From an uncultured Bacteroidota bacterium (lineage in GTDB: Bacteria; Bacteroidota; Bacteroidia; Flavobacteriales; Flavobacteriaceae), in the NCBI GenBank assembly GCA_902604715.1, contig CACLAD010000001.1:1-64000 (forward strand): a DNA stretch of 64,000 nucleotides, in the 5' to 3' direction. Shown here in pieces: positions 55,154-64,000 of this stretch. The translations under genes and the position numbers were made by a program. The notes below the pieces were generated by a model. That model saw only the letters and a list, made by a program, of their open reading frames with translations, was not told the DNA's origin and ran no database searches. Position 1 is the stretch's first letter. Each line of letters begins with the position of its first letter.

Positions 55154-56782
55154 ATGAGTGATTTTTTAGTTTCTGCACGAAAATATAGACCTGTAAATTT
55201 TGAAGATGTTGTAGGACAAGATACTATCACGTCAACACTTAAAAATGCAATTTCTAATAACAAATTAGCACAAGCATTATTATTTACAGGACCGAGAGGA
55301 GTTGGGAAAACCAGTTGTGCAAGAATCGTAGCTAGAGAAATTAATAATTTTAAAATCAATGATGATAATTCATATAATATTTTTGAACTAGATGCGGCTT
55401 CTAATAATGGTGTTGAGGGCATTAGAAATCTCATAGATCAAACAAGAATTCCCCCACAAACCGGAAAATATAAAGTTTATATAATCGATGAAGTTCATAT
55501 GTTGTCTTCTGGTGCTTTTAATGCTTTTCTAAAAACTTTAGAAGAGCCCCCATCTCATTGTATTTTCATACTTGCAACAACAGAAAAACATAAAATAATT
55601 CCTACCATTCTTTCAAGATGCCAGATTTATAATTTTAAAAGAATTACAATTTACGATATAGTGAGTCATCTCAAAAAGATATGTAAAATTGAAAAAATTC
55701 AGCATGAAGATGAAGCGTTAAAATTGATTGCTAGTAAATGTGATGGTGCAATGAGGGATGCACTCCAGCTATTTGATAAAGTTGTTGGAATTAATAAAAA
55801 TATATCATCACAAATGGTTGTTGAAAATCTAAATTCTATTGGTTTTGATGCATTTTTAGAAATAGTTAATCTAATTAATAAAAAAGATATACCAGATTTA
55901 ATTAATGCGACTAATTCTATTCTTGATCAAGGAATTTCTGGAGACTTATTTTTATCTGGTCTTTCTTCATTTTTCAGAGACATTTTAGTTAGTAAAAATA
56001 AAATATCTCACAAACTCTTGAACCTTGATGATACAAAAATTAATAAATTATATGATTTGGGTTCAGATTTAAATTATGATTTTTTGACAGAATACATTAA
56101 TATCTTAAATGAAGCAGAAATAAACTTTCAAAAAAGTATAAATCAAAGACTATTGGTTGAGCTAGCTATATTAAAAATTTCATCACTTGAATCAGACGAC
56201 AAAAAAAAAAAATTTAAATATAAATTAATTCCAATTTCAACATTTCAAAGCCAGGTTTTTAAGTCTCACCATTCAAAAATAAACGTTCAAAAGAAATCAA
56301 AACCTAGAGCAGATATAAATCTCACTGATTTTGAAACCTCCACCCTATCACTAAAAAGTATAGAAAAAGAGAAAGACATTACTGATATTTCATCAAATAT
56401 TGAGAAAGCAGATTATAATCTGGAGAAAAATATAACTCATAAAGAAATTGCTGATACATGGGATGAATATGTTGACATAGAAGAGAATAAGGGTAGATAT
56501 AATATCGCGTCAATACTAAGGATATCTGAGCCTGAATTCAAGGATGACACAATCATATATTCAGTTCCTAATAATACAGCTGCAATTGAGGTCGAACAAG
56601 AAAAACAACAATTAATTCTATTCATTAGAAAAAAGCTTAATTCAAAAATTAATATTTCACTAGAAATTGATAAAAGCATAGATAAAAAAGTAGCTTATAC
56701 TAATAAAGAGAAGTATGAATTACTTAAGAAGAAAAACCCTATTATTGAAGATTTTAGAAATCAATTTAAGTTATCAATCTGA
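55154..56782 (+). CDS. dnaX: DNA polymerase III subunit gamma/tau
   Basis: A 542-residue clamp-loader ATPase. Walker A GPRGVGKT (46-53), then ELDAASNNGVEGIRNLI, Walker B YIIDEVHML, FNAFLKTLEEPP and sensor/arginine-finger TTEKHKIIPTILSRCQ. The four-cysteine zinc module normally placed between Walker A and ELDAAS is missing, replaced by a short loop (NNFKINDDNSYN), as in other flavobacteria. Domain III is followed by a lysine-rich tau-like tail. It reads away from rnpB across 106 AT-rich bases. Confidence 0.95.
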   Translation: MSDFLVSARKYRPVNFEDVVGQDTITSTLKNAISNNKLAQALLFTGPRGVGKTSCARIVAREINNFKINDDNSYNIFELDAASNNGVEGIRNLIDQTRIPPQTGKYKVYIIDEVHMLSSGAFNAFLKTLEEPPSHCIFILATTEKHKIIPTILSRCQIYNFKRITIYDIVSHLKKICKIEKIQHEDEALKLIASKCDGAMRDALQLFDKVVGINKNISSQMVVENLNSIGFDAFLEIVNLINKKDIPDLINATNSILDQGISGDLFLSGLSSFFRDILVSKNKISHKLLNLDDTKINKLYDLGSDLNYDFLTEYINILNEAEINFQKSINQRLLVELAILKISSLESDDKKKKFKYKLIPISTFQSQVFKSHHSKINVQKKSKPRADINLTDFETSTLSLKSIEKEKDITDISSNIEKADYNLEKNITHKEIADTWDEYVDIEENKGRYNIASILRISEPEFKDDTIIYSVPNNTAAIEVEQEKQQLILFIRKKLNSKINISLEIDKSIDKKVAYTNKEKYELLKKKNPIIEDFRNQFKLSI

Positions 56783-56827
56783 TTTATACACATTTCTGAA
56801 ATATAGTAACCAAAAAAACTTAATCAA

Positions 56828-57475
56828 TTAAGGGCTTAAACGGTCTATTTTCCAAAAATTTTTATCCCTTGTGTATCTAATTCTATCATGTAGTCTATTT
56901 TCACCTCCCTGCCAAAATTCATATTTGATTGGCTTGATTATATATCCGCCCCAGTAATCAGGTCTTTTAATTTCTTTGTTCAAATACTCGTTACTTAGGT
57001 GATTAAATTTTTTTATAATATCATCCTTTGATTTAATTATTGAACTTTGATTTTCTGAGACAAGGGCACCGAGTTTACTACCTTTTGGTCTAGAATTAAA
57101 ATATTTTGTACTAATAGCTTCTGATGTCTTTGATGCAGTCCCATTTATAATTACTTGTCTCTCAAAATCTTCCCAAAAAAAAGAAATTGAAACTTTATTA
57201 TTTTTATCGATAGAAACACCCTTATCACTTTTATAATTTGTAAAAAAAACATAACCTTCAGGAGAATAGTATTTTAATAAAACGATACGTCCGTTAGGAT
57301 ACCCAGAAGGATAAATTGTAGATAATGTCATTGCATTTGTCTCTGATTTGTTGTTTATTGAACTAACTTCCTTGAACCAATTATCAAACAAAAGAAATGG
57401 ATCTTTAGGCATGTCCTTTTCTGTTAAAGAATTCTTTGAATAGGATTTTCTTAAATTACTTATGTCTCTTAGCAT
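56828..57475 (-). CDS. pdxH: pyridoxamine 5'-phosphate oxidase
   Basis: A 215-residue FMN enzyme making pyridoxal 5'-phosphate. It has DPFLLFDNWFKE, NAMTLSTIYPSGYPNGRIVLLK, FFTNYKSDKG, the FMN/PLP segment ERQVIINGTASK, and the C-terminal ENRLHDRIRYTR. Length is standard. It ends 45 bases from dnaX, convergent with it. It follows rnz after 25 bases. Confidence 0.96.
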   Translation of the reverse strand: MLRDISNLRKSYSKNSLTEKDMPKDPFLLFDNWFKEVSSINNKSETNAMTLSTIYPSGYPNGRIVLLKYYSPEGYVFFTNYKSDKGVSIDKNNKVSISFFWEDFERQVIINGTASKTSEAISTKYFNSRPKGSKLGALVSENQSSIIKSKDDIIKKFNHLSNEYLNKEIKRPDYWGGYIIKPIKYEFWQGGENRLHDRIRYTRDKNFWKIDRLSP

Positions 57476-57500
57476 AATACAAATTTAAATAATCTTTATT

Positions 57501-58406
57501 CTAAATGTCTATTTTTTTTCCTTCTTCTGATATAATAACATTTTCAAATATACTTGCAACTTCTTTAGTGAAATCATTATTGTCATCATATCTTGATGAA
57601 AAATGACCTATTAAAAGTTTTTTTACTCTACCTTTTTTTGCAAGTGTTGCAGCATCTAAAGAGGTTGAGTGAAGTGTTAGATCTGCTTTATCTTTATCTT
57701 TTTTAAGAAAGGTAGTTTCACAATACAAAAGATCCACACCTTTAATATAATTGATTAGTTCATCGAAATAAGCTGTATCACTACAATATGCAAATGCTTT
57801 TGGTTTTTCTGCAGGTTTAGTTACGTCCTTATAATCAATTTCAACTCCATCATTATTTATAACGTTTTCTTTATTGGTAAGTTTATTATAATAAATCTTA
57901 TCTATATTTTTCTCAAGTGCTTTTTCTAAAATCAGCTTTCTTTTCTTCTCTTTTTCCCTGATTAAGAATCCATTAGTATAAATCGAATGTTTTAAAGGAA
58001 AAGCATATATTGAAAATTGATTATTATCTAATATCTTTATTCTACTTTGATTGTTTAAAACCTTCATTTCTAGTTCATAACTTAAATTCATTTTTGAAAA
58101 CTTTAAGTGGGCTTGAACAATTTTAAGTACCGAAAGTGGACAAAATAAAGTTAACTTCTTATCTCTCTTCATTAGAGATAAAGTTGAAATAAGTCCAATC
58201 AAGCCAAAATAGTGATCTCCGTGGGCATGACTAATTAAAATTATTTCAATCTTTGAAAGCTTTATTTTATTTTTTCTTAATTGAAATTGAGCTCCCTCGC
58301 AGCAATCAATTAAAATATTAGTACTACAGACACTAAGAACTAAGGAAGAGGAAAACATCCCAACTTTTGGAATAGCACCTTGAGAACCCAGAACTGTTAC
58401 TTTCAA
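57501..58406 (-). CDS. rnz: ribonuclease Z
   Basis: A 301-residue metallo-beta-lactamase-fold endonuclease for tRNA 3' ends. It has the zinc motif LISHAHGDHYFGL, VTVLGSQGAIP at the N-terminus, KAFAYCSDTAYFDE, CETTFLKKDKDKADLTLHST and a final LLIGHFSSRYDD. It matters here because two of the three tRNAs lack an encoded CCA. The ATG overlaps the pyrB stop by 4 bases. Confidence 0.94.
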   Translation of the reverse strand: MKVTVLGSQGAIPKVGMFSSSLVLSVCSTNILIDCCEGAQFQLRKNKIKLSKIEIILISHAHGDHYFGLIGLISTLSLMKRDKKLTLFCPLSVLKIVQAHLKFSKMNLSYELEMKVLNNQSRIKILDNNQFSIYAFPLKHSIYTNGFLIREKEKKRKLILEKALEKNIDKIYYNKLTNKENVINNDGVEIDYKDVTKPAEKPKAFAYCSDTAYFDELINYIKGVDLLYCETTFLKKDKDKADLTLHSTSLDAATLAKKGRVKKLLIGHFSSRYDDNNDFTKEVASIFENVIISEEGKKIDI

Positions 58407-59335
58407 CGGTCAAAATTTTTCTTAGCCAATAAATAAATAACAGCCATTCTAATTGCTACCCCATTTTCAACCTGATCTAATATTATTGAGTTATTTGAAT
58501 CTGCTACTTCACTTGTAATCTCCACACCTCTGTTAATTGGTCCAGGATGCATAATAACAACATCTTTATTAATATTTTGCAATCTATCCATAGTAAGTCC
58601 ATAGTATTTTTTATACTCTCTTATTGAAGGAAAGTAACTCTCTGACATCCTTTCATTTTGTAATCTTAACATATTTGCAACATCGCACCATTTTAAAGCT
58701 TTATCTAAATCTGTTTCAACCTTTACTCCAAAATCCTTTAAATATTTTGGAATTAGAGTATGAGGGCCACAAACTTTTATATTTGCTCCTTGTAGTTGAA
58801 GTGCAAAAATATTTGACAGGGCTACCCTACTATGGATTATATCACCTACAATTAAAATATTTTTATTGTTTAAATCTCCAATTTCTTGACGCATTGAATA
58901 GGAATCAAGTAAAGCTTGAGTTGGGTGTTCATGAGCACCATCACCAGCATTTATTATTGTGGCATTTACTTTTTTAGATAATAAGTACGGTGCTCCAGGA
59001 CTAGAGTGCCTAATTACAATCATATCAACTTTCATTGATAATATATTATTTACCGTGTCTATTAAAGACTCTCCTTTTTTTACAGATGATTGTGAGGAAG
59101 AAAAATTTAATACATCGGCAGATAATCTCTTCTCAGCTAATTCAAACGATAATTTTGTCCTTGTTGAATTTTCAAAAAAAAGATTTGCAATAGTAATATC
59201 CCTAAGAGATGGAACCTTTTTTATTGGTCTATTGATTACCTCTTTAAAATTATCAGCAGTCTCAAAGATTAGCTCCAAATCATTTTTATTCAAAAACTTG
59301 ACTCCCAATAAATGATCTACACTTAGATTATCCAT
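58403..59335 (-). CDS. pyrB: aspartate carbamoyltransferase catalytic subunit
   Basis: A 310-residue enzyme for the committed step of pyrimidine synthesis. The carbamoyl-phosphate motif STRTKLSFE, DGAHEHPTQALLDSY, LIVGDIIHSRVA, and the aspartate-site HPGPINRGVEI are all intact. It overlaps pyrR by 8 bases and rnz by 4. No pyrI is visible. Confidence 0.97.
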   Translation of the reverse strand: MDNLSVDHLLGVKFLNKNDLELIFETADNFKEVINRPIKKVPSLRDITIANLFFENSTRTKLSFELAEKRLSADVLNFSSSQSSVKKGESLIDTVNNILSMKVDMIVIRHSSPGAPYLLSKKVNATIINAGDGAHEHPTQALLDSYSMRQEIGDLNNKNILIVGDIIHSRVALSNIFALQLQGANIKVCGPHTLIPKYLKDFGVKVETDLDKALKWCDVANMLRLQNERMSESYFPSIREYKKYYGLTMDRLQNINKDVVIMHPGPINRGVEITSEVADSNNSIILDQVENGVAIRMAVIYLLAKKNFDR

Positions 59336-59876
59336 TCTTAAAATTCTCTATATAAACATAATTACCATCATTTTCGTCATTCCATTTTACATTAACCTTT
59401 TGATTTTCGTATACATCAACTTGAATGCCTTTATAATCTGGCTGAATGGGTAATTCTCTACTAAATCTTCTATCCACAAGAATTAACAATTCAATTGTTT
59501 TTGGGCGACCAAAACTTTCAATAGCGGTCAAAGCAGCTCTAATTGTTCTACCAGTGTATAACACATCATCGATGAAAACTACTTTTCTATTTTCAACTAA
59601 TAATTTAAAATCAGTCTTATTAGGTAAAAGGATATCCTTATTTCTTCTAAAATCGTCTCTAAAGAAAGTAATATCCAAAAAACCATGGTCAACAGAGTTA
59701 ATATTGTATTTGTCAATTAAAACACTAACTAATTTATTACATAATGACTTGCCGCGTGGCTGTAAACCTACCAAGATTGTTTGTTTAAAATCTTCATGAT
59801 TCTCAGTAAGCTGACATGCCAATCTATCTAGTGTTATGTCGAGTTGATTGTTATTTAGAATTATTTTTTTCTTCAT
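59328..59876 (-). CDS. pyrR: bifunctional pyr-operon regulator / uracil phosphoribosyltransferase PyrR
   Basis: A 182-residue type I phosphoribosyltransferase-fold protein. The PRPP loop is VVFIDDVLYTGRTIRAAL, preceded by LVGLQPRGKSLCNKL. In Gram-positives PyrR senses UMP and binds pyr mRNA; in Bacteroidota an RNA-binding role is less sure. It leads pyrR-pyrB-rnz. I see no attenuator upstream: the gap to rpsA holds only the rpsA terminator. Confidence 0.93.
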   Translation of the reverse strand: MKKKIILNNNQLDITLDRLACQLTENHEDFKQTILVGLQPRGKSLCNKLVSVLIDKYNINSVDHGFLDITFFRDDFRRNKDILLPNKTDFKLLVENRKVVFIDDVLYTGRTIRAALTAIESFGRPKTIELLILVDRRFSRELPIQPDYKGIQVDVYENQKVNVKWNDENDGNYVYIENFKNG

Positions 59877-59901
59877 CCACAGAAAAATAACAAATTAAAT
59901 T

Positions 59902-59932
59902 AAAAAAAAAGCCTTTCAATTGAAAGGCTTTT
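59902..59932 (-). terminator. intrinsic terminator of rpsA
   Basis: GCCTTTCAATTGAAAGGC (59911-59928) is a perfect 18-base palindrome forming a GC-closed hairpin. Nine T follow on the minus strand (59902-59910), 9 bases after the rpsA stop. Classical rho-independent form. Confidence 0.85.
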
Positions 59933-59936
59933 CCTA

Positions 59937-61811
59937 TTATTTTCCATCCATTTTATCTTTTAGTTCCTGTAACTGCTCGTTTGCGTCACCTAAGGTATTT
60001 TTAGATGCTTCTTTATCCTGCTGTAATTTTTTTGACATCACTTTTTTATTGATTTCTTCAATATCTTTAAAAGTTTGAGTATGCGATAAAACAACTCTCT
60101 TTGAGTCTTTATTAAACTCAATTACTTTTAAATCTACAGCTTCTCCTTTTTGGAGTTTGCTACCATCCTGCTTAACCATGTGTCTTGAAGGTATGAAAGC
60201 TATAACATCTTCATTAAATTTTACCGTTGCACCTTTGGGTACAATTTCGTAAACCTCAGAATGATGAATTGAATCTAAAGGATACTCATTTTGATATTTA
60301 TCCCACGGATTTTCGGTTAATTGTTTATGTCCTAGGCTCAGCTTTCTGTTATCAACATCAAGCTCTAAAACTAATACATTAATCTTTTCTCCAGTTTTAC
60401 AAAATTCCCTAGGGTGTTTAATCTTCTTAGTCCAGGAAAGATCAGAAATATAAATCAGTCCGTCAACTCCTTCCTCAAGCTCAACAAAAACTCCAAAGTT
60501 GGTAAAATTTCTAACTATTCCAGTATGTTTTGATTGAATAGGATATTTCTTAGTAATGTCTGTCCATGGATCTGGCGTAAGTTGTTTTACACCTAAAGAC
60601 ATTTTTCTTTCTTCTCTGTCAAAATTTAAAATCTGGGCTTCAATTTCATCTCCCACATTAAAAAAGTCTTGTGCAGATCTTAAGTGGGTTGACCAGGACA
60701 TTTCCGAAACATGTACAAGACCTTCAACACCTTCTGAAATTTCAACAAAAGCTCCATAATCAGCAATTACAACTACTCTACCCTTAACATTTTCACCAAC
60801 TTTAATGTCATCTGCAAGTGCTTCCCATGGGTGTTTACTTAATTGCTTTAATCCTAGTTGAATTCTAGACTTATCTTCATCAAAATCTAGAATAACAACT
60901 TTAAGTTGTTGATCAAGCTCAACAATTTCATTAGGGTGATTAATTCTAGACCACGATAGATCAGTAATATGGATTAAACCGTCTACGCCACCTAAATCCA
61001 TAAATACACCATAAGATGTTATATTTTTAACAACACCCTCCAAAATCTGACCTTTTTCTAATTGTTTTATTATTTCCTTTTTTTGTAGCTCAATATCAGC
61101 TTCAATTAAGGCTTTATGAGAGACAACAACATTTTTAAACTCATGATTTATCTTAACAACTTTAAATTCCATTGTTTTATTAACATATTGGTCATAGTCT
61201 CTAATGGGTTTAACATCAATTTGTGAACCAGGGAGGAATGCTTCTATTCCAAAGACATCAACAATCATCCCGCCTTTTGTTCTACATTTGACAAACCCAT
61301 TAACAATCTCTCCAGAGTCGTGAGCATCATTAACCCTATCCCAAGCTTTAATTACTCTTGCTTTTCTGTGAGAAAGAATTAGTTGACCAGTTGCGTCTTC
61401 TCGAATATCTATAAGAACCTCTACTTTATCTCCAACTTTTAAAGATGGGTTATATCTAAATTCGTTTAGAGATATCACTCCCTCTGACTTAGCGTTAATA
61501 TCAATAATTGCTTCTCTGTCAGTCATGTAAACAACAGTTCCTTCCACAACATTATTAGTTAATGTTTCAACAAAATTTTCTTCAACTAATTTTTCGAATT
61601 CTTTGATTTGTTTCTCATCAACTTGATCAATACCTTCTTCATAGTTATGCCAGTTAAAATCTGAAATACTATTTGCCGAGGTTTCTTTTTCTTTGTTTTC
61701 TTTCTTTGTTTTTGTAGCTTTTTTTGAAGATTTTTTTTCAGCCACATCTTTTACTACTGTTTCTTCAGAAATTTTTTCAGTAGTTTCTTTTTTTTCTGCT
61801 TTTTTTGGCAT
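59937..61811 (-). CDS. rpsA: 30S ribosomal protein S1
   Basis: A 624-residue S1 with six S1 repeats; recognisable starts include GTVVYMTDREAIIDI (1), FVKCRTKGGMIVDVFGI (2), GVVKNITSYGVFMDLGG (3), GRVVVIADYGAFVEISE (4), GIVRNFTNFGVFVELEE (5) and a diverged sixth. A lysine/glutamate-rich extension of about 70 residues precedes repeat 1, and a short charged tail ends the protein. S1 is needed for initiation on mRNAs without Shine-Dalgarno sites, as in this phylum. The 152-base gap to cmk is its leader; no promoter stands out. Confidence 0.97.
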   Translation of the reverse strand: MPKKAEKKETTEKISEETVVKDVAEKKSSKKATKTKKENKEKETSANSISDFNWHNYEEGIDQVDEKQIKEFEKLVEENFVETLTNNVVEGTVVYMTDREAIIDINAKSEGVISLNEFRYNPSLKVGDKVEVLIDIREDATGQLILSHRKARVIKAWDRVNDAHDSGEIVNGFVKCRTKGGMIVDVFGIEAFLPGSQIDVKPIRDYDQYVNKTMEFKVVKINHEFKNVVVSHKALIEADIELQKKEIIKQLEKGQILEGVVKNITSYGVFMDLGGVDGLIHITDLSWSRINHPNEIVELDQQLKVVILDFDEDKSRIQLGLKQLSKHPWEALADDIKVGENVKGRVVVIADYGAFVEISEGVEGLVHVSEMSWSTHLRSAQDFFNVGDEIEAQILNFDREERKMSLGVKQLTPDPWTDITKKYPIQSKHTGIVRNFTNFGVFVELEEGVDGLIYISDLSWTKKIKHPREFCKTGEKINVLVLELDVDNRKLSLGHKQLTENPWDKYQNEYPLDSIHHSEVYEIVPKGATVKFNEDVIAFIPSRHMVKQDGSKLQKGEAVDLKVIEFNKDSKRVVLSHTQTFKDIEEINKKVMSKKLQQDKEASKNTLGDANEQLQELKDKMDGK

Positions 61812-61963
61812 GACAAAAAATTTGTATTCTAAAATTTTAACTGATTTAACATATAAATTTTAGAAGAAATTAAAATTTAATTAAACCATTTGCATCAGTT
61901 ATAATACGACAAAAGGCATGCGAAAATAAAAAATATTATTAAGATAGCGTAGATTGAGGTAGA

Positions 61964-62653
61964 TTAATTAGCTATTTTTTTATCAATTAGAAGAATAATC
62001 TGTTTAATTTGCTCATCAATTGACATGTTACTGTTATCAATTACAAGAGCATCTTTTTCAATTATTAGAGGAGAATCAGTCCTGGATGAATCAAGGTCAT
62101 CTCTAATCCTTATGTTATTTAGTATATCATCATAGCTAACAGATAACCCATTATTTATCATTTCTTCAAACCTTCTTTTAGCCCTAACTGTTTTTGATGC
62201 TGTAAGAAATAATTTTATATCAGCATCAGGAAATACAACAGAACCAATGTCTCTCCCATCCATTACCACACCTTTATTTCTGTCAATATTTCTCTGCAGC
62301 TTTACCATCTCTTTTCTTATCTCAGGAATAGCAGCAACCTTACTAACAAAGTTTGAAACCTCTAGACTACCAATTTCTTTTTCTACATTTCTACCATTTA
62401 AAAAAATTTCTGAAATTAAGTTAATTTCATTGAATCTAAAATTTATGGATATGGCATTTAACTTTTCAATGAATAAATCAATATTTTCGTTTAATTCAAC
62501 TAACAGATTATTTTTAATTGCAAACAGTGTTACTGCCCTATACATTGAGCCAGAATTTATATATATGTAACCATATTTTAAGGCTATTTCCTTGGCAATT
62601 GAACTTTTCCCAGTAGATGCATGACCATCTATGGCTATCGTGAGTTTTTTCAT
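61964..62653 (-). CDS. cmk: cytidylate kinase
   Basis: A 229-residue kinase of CMP and dCMP. The P-loop is IAIDGHASTGKSSIAKEIA, followed by YGYIYINSGSMYRAVT; GVVMDGRDIGSVVFPDADIKLF and the lid RRFEEMINNG are intact. Its start overlaps the PorQ stop by one base (TAATG), so the two are coupled. The lon-porQ-cmk-rpsA order is typical of flavobacteria. Confidence 0.96.
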   Translation of the reverse strand: MKKLTIAIDGHASTGKSSIAKEIALKYGYIYINSGSMYRAVTLFAIKNNLLVELNENIDLFIEKLNAISINFRFNEINLISEIFLNGRNVEKEIGSLEVSNFVSKVAAIPEIRKEMVKLQRNIDRNKGVVMDGRDIGSVVFPDADIKLFLTASKTVRAKRRFEEMINNGLSVSYDDILNNIRIRDDLDSSRTDSPLIIEKDALVIDNSNMSIDEQIKQIILLIDKKIAN

Positions 62654-63684
62654 TAATTCAGGTCTAATTGTAATCCAATAAAATTAACATTTGATGCACT
62701 AGAATATCTTGAATGACAATAATTGAAACGAAGTTTATTAAATTTCATTCCAAATCCAAATGATATTCCTGAAAAGTTTCTTTGATCTAATATCCTTAGT
62801 TCTTCAGAACGTCTAAAGCTATATCCAAGCTGCATTTTAAAAAAAGAATCAGTAAATAATTCAACACCAATAATAGTATGTCTGAGAATTTCATTAAAAA
62901 AAGAGATTTTTTCTTCAGTAATATTTCCGTCTAAATCAGTTATTATTCTTGATGGATTTGCCAAGCCAATTGGCCACTTTTGAAGATTTTCTAAAGTAAT
63001 ATGCCAAGTGATTGGTGCATTTTCAAGTTTTTGAGATACCCCAAGATTGATTTCAAATGGCAGCTTCTCATTAACTTCATTGTATGGTTTAATTTGATAT
63101 CCGATGTTTCTAAACACCAAGGATGCTTTAATATCATTTATATTATCATTATAAAAAAACCCTACATCTGCAGCTATACCATATGAATTATATTGTTCAA
63201 ATGTTGAAGTAATAAATTTTACATTTGAACCAAATATTATTGGAATATTATTTAATTTGTTGGCATAACCAACAGAAAATACGGATTCATTTCCAGAAAA
63301 ATCAGTTGTATAATTTCCAAATTCATCATATCCCTCGAAATCGCCATAGTTAATGTAAGAGAAACCAAAATGAATTGTATTACCTCTGTTATCAATTCTA
63401 TATGCATAAGCTAATGAACCATAAGAAATATCTGAAAAGTAAGTAAAGTAATTAACGGATAACATGTTATCCATATCTTGATTTATAGATGAGGGATTAA
63501 AAAGACCTGAAATAACGTCATCATCTTGAACCGTAACATTCTTTCCACCCAAGGCTAGAATCCTGGGTGAACTAGGGATATTTAAAAATTGGTAAGTTGA
63601 TTCTCCAGCTATTTGACTGTAGGATAAACTGTAATCTAGAATTATGGAAAAAAAAATTAAAAACAGAGTTTTCTTTAATCTCAT
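62653..63684 (-). CDS. porQ: type IX secretion system protein PorQ
   Basis: A 343-residue outer-membrane beta-barrel protein of the PorV/PorQ group. It has a signal peptide (to about YSQ, residue 23), then STYQFLNIPSSPRILALGGKN split by the family's typical PSSPR segment, DVISGLFNPSSIN, and many alternating strands up to the end. PorQ with PorU, PorV and PorZ forms the attachment complex anchoring T9SS cargo to A-LPS. The sorting tail at 1661-3283 is a likely client. Confidence 0.9.
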   Translation of the reverse strand: MRLKKTLFLIFFSIILDYSLSYSQIAGESTYQFLNIPSSPRILALGGKNVTVQDDDVISGLFNPSSINQDMDNMLSVNYFTYFSDISYGSLAYAYRIDNRGNTIHFGFSYINYGDFEGYDEFGNYTTDFSGNESVFSVGYANKLNNIPIIFGSNVKFITSTFEQYNSYGIAADVGFFYNDNINDIKASLVFRNIGYQIKPYNEVNEKLPFEINLGVSQKLENAPITWHITLENLQKWPIGLANPSRIITDLDGNITEEKISFFNEILRHTIIGVELFTDSFFKMQLGYSFRRSEELRILDQRNFSGISFGFGMKFNKLRFNYCHSRYSSASNVNFIGLQLDLN

Positions 63685-63713
63685 GTGTCTAAAACTCAGT
63701 TAAACCAATAATA

Positions 63714-64000
63714 TTATAATTTTTTTGGATTTTTAACCAACTTATTCGTCAAAGCTAATTCGATAACCTCGCTCATTTCATTTACGTAATGAAATTTTAG
63801 ACCCTTAATATAGCTTTCATTTATTTCGTTCACATCCGGTTTATTACGAGCGGAAAGAATCACTTCATTAATTTTTGCTCGCTTTGCAGCTAATATTTTT
63901 TCTTTAATCCCTCCTACAGGTAAAACTTTCCCTCTTAAAGTAATTTCTCCTGTCATTGCTATCCTTGGTCTTATTCTTTTTTGAGTAAATAATGAAGTCA
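63714..64000 (-). CDS. lon: ATP-dependent protease La (Lon), C-terminal end
   Basis: Partial: the 5' end lies beyond the window. The frame stays open through 64000, reading [20 protein letters not shown] before the visible Met. The segment [18 protein letters not shown] contains the catalytic lysine; the catalytic serine should lie just outside. The C-terminus has [14 protein letters not shown]. Lon degrades misfolded and regulatory proteins in the cytosol. It lies 29 bases upstream of porQ. Confidence 0.93.
   Translation of the reverse strand, partial: TSLFTQKRIRPRIAMTGEITLRGKVLPVGGIKEKILAAKRAKINEVILSARNKPDVNEINESYIKGLKFHYVNEMSEVIELALTNKLVKNPKKL

Noticed and set aside
58624-59315. Two plus-strand frames of 117 and 118 residues
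   Set aside because: Shadows of pyrB, with no start context or family resemblance.
61812-61963. Regulatory RNA in the rpsA leader
   Set aside because: The 152 bases show no stable hairpin or known riboswitch core.

Overview
The window is about 30% GC and almost entirely coding. It looks like a chromosome segment of a streamlined, probably marine, member of the Flavobacteriales (Bacteroidota). Support: a type IX secretion sorting tail on the protein at 1661-3283, a PorQ homologue, bacillithiol synthase BshA, fused alpha/beta 2-oxoacid dehydrogenase E1, DUF3822 next to rsmD, a PgpH-type 7TM-HD protein, TAnnTTTG-type promoters, and A-rich rather than GGAGG-type leaders. The lineage is inferred from gene families and synteny, not from a marker tree.

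Layout. 25-3283: a DUF1800/DUF1501 pair, the DUF1800 gene broken by a one-base shift in a G tract. 3362-8443 (minus): GT9 glycosyltransferase, small HMA-domain membrane protein, SF2 helicase, then 2-oxoacid dehydrogenase E1. 8557-10681 (plus): 2OG-Fe(II) oxygenase, SUI1/eIF1-like factor and nucleoside phosphorylase. 10682-13673 (minus): ung, dicarboxylate/amino acid symporter, aroC. 13780-15471: dld. 15474-25980 (minus): a long run with a GH109-like oxidoreductase, bshA, NagZ/beta-lactamase fusion, a conserved unknown, an HdrB-like plus membrane Fe-S redox pair with a HAD protein between them, an MCE protein and a SPOR-tailed amidase. 26057-29066: lptD and ridA. 29046-31933 (minus): pfkA-gapA-sugar kinase. 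32014-34801: tsaD-rsmE-AI-2E family protein. 34900-35562: a lone lipoprotein. 35597-35940: a tRNA unit (Ser-Pro-Arg) with recognisable promoter and terminator.

35957-43801: PgpH-like protein, thiolase, NlpC/P60 hydrolase, TPR protein, gyrA. 43988-49846: clpC, hutH, gcvT, yebC. 49843-52567 (minus): acyltransferase, kdsB, RecD-like helicase. 52678-54744: an unknown membrane protein, DUF3822 and rsmD, followed by rnpB on the minus strand and dnaX on plus. 56828-64000 (minus): pdxH, rnz-pyrB-pyrR, rpsA, cmk, porQ and the 3' end of lon.

Most of this is housekeeping: envelope building (lptD, kdsB, GT9, MCE, amidase), peptidoglycan turnover (NagZ fusion, amidase, sugar kinase), glycolysis, translation and tRNA modification, pyrimidine synthesis and DNA replication. 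I found no CRISPR array, transposase, prophage, toxin-antitoxin pair or defence island. The least explained items are the HdrB/HdrC-like redox pair, the oxygenase-SUI1-phosphorylase operon, the HMA membrane protein, the DUF1800 G tract, palindromes in divergent promoters, and an RNase P RNA whose L15 loop appears to lack the CCA-binding GGU. No gene-free stretch over 300 bases exists apart from the tRNA and rnpB loci, which are described.
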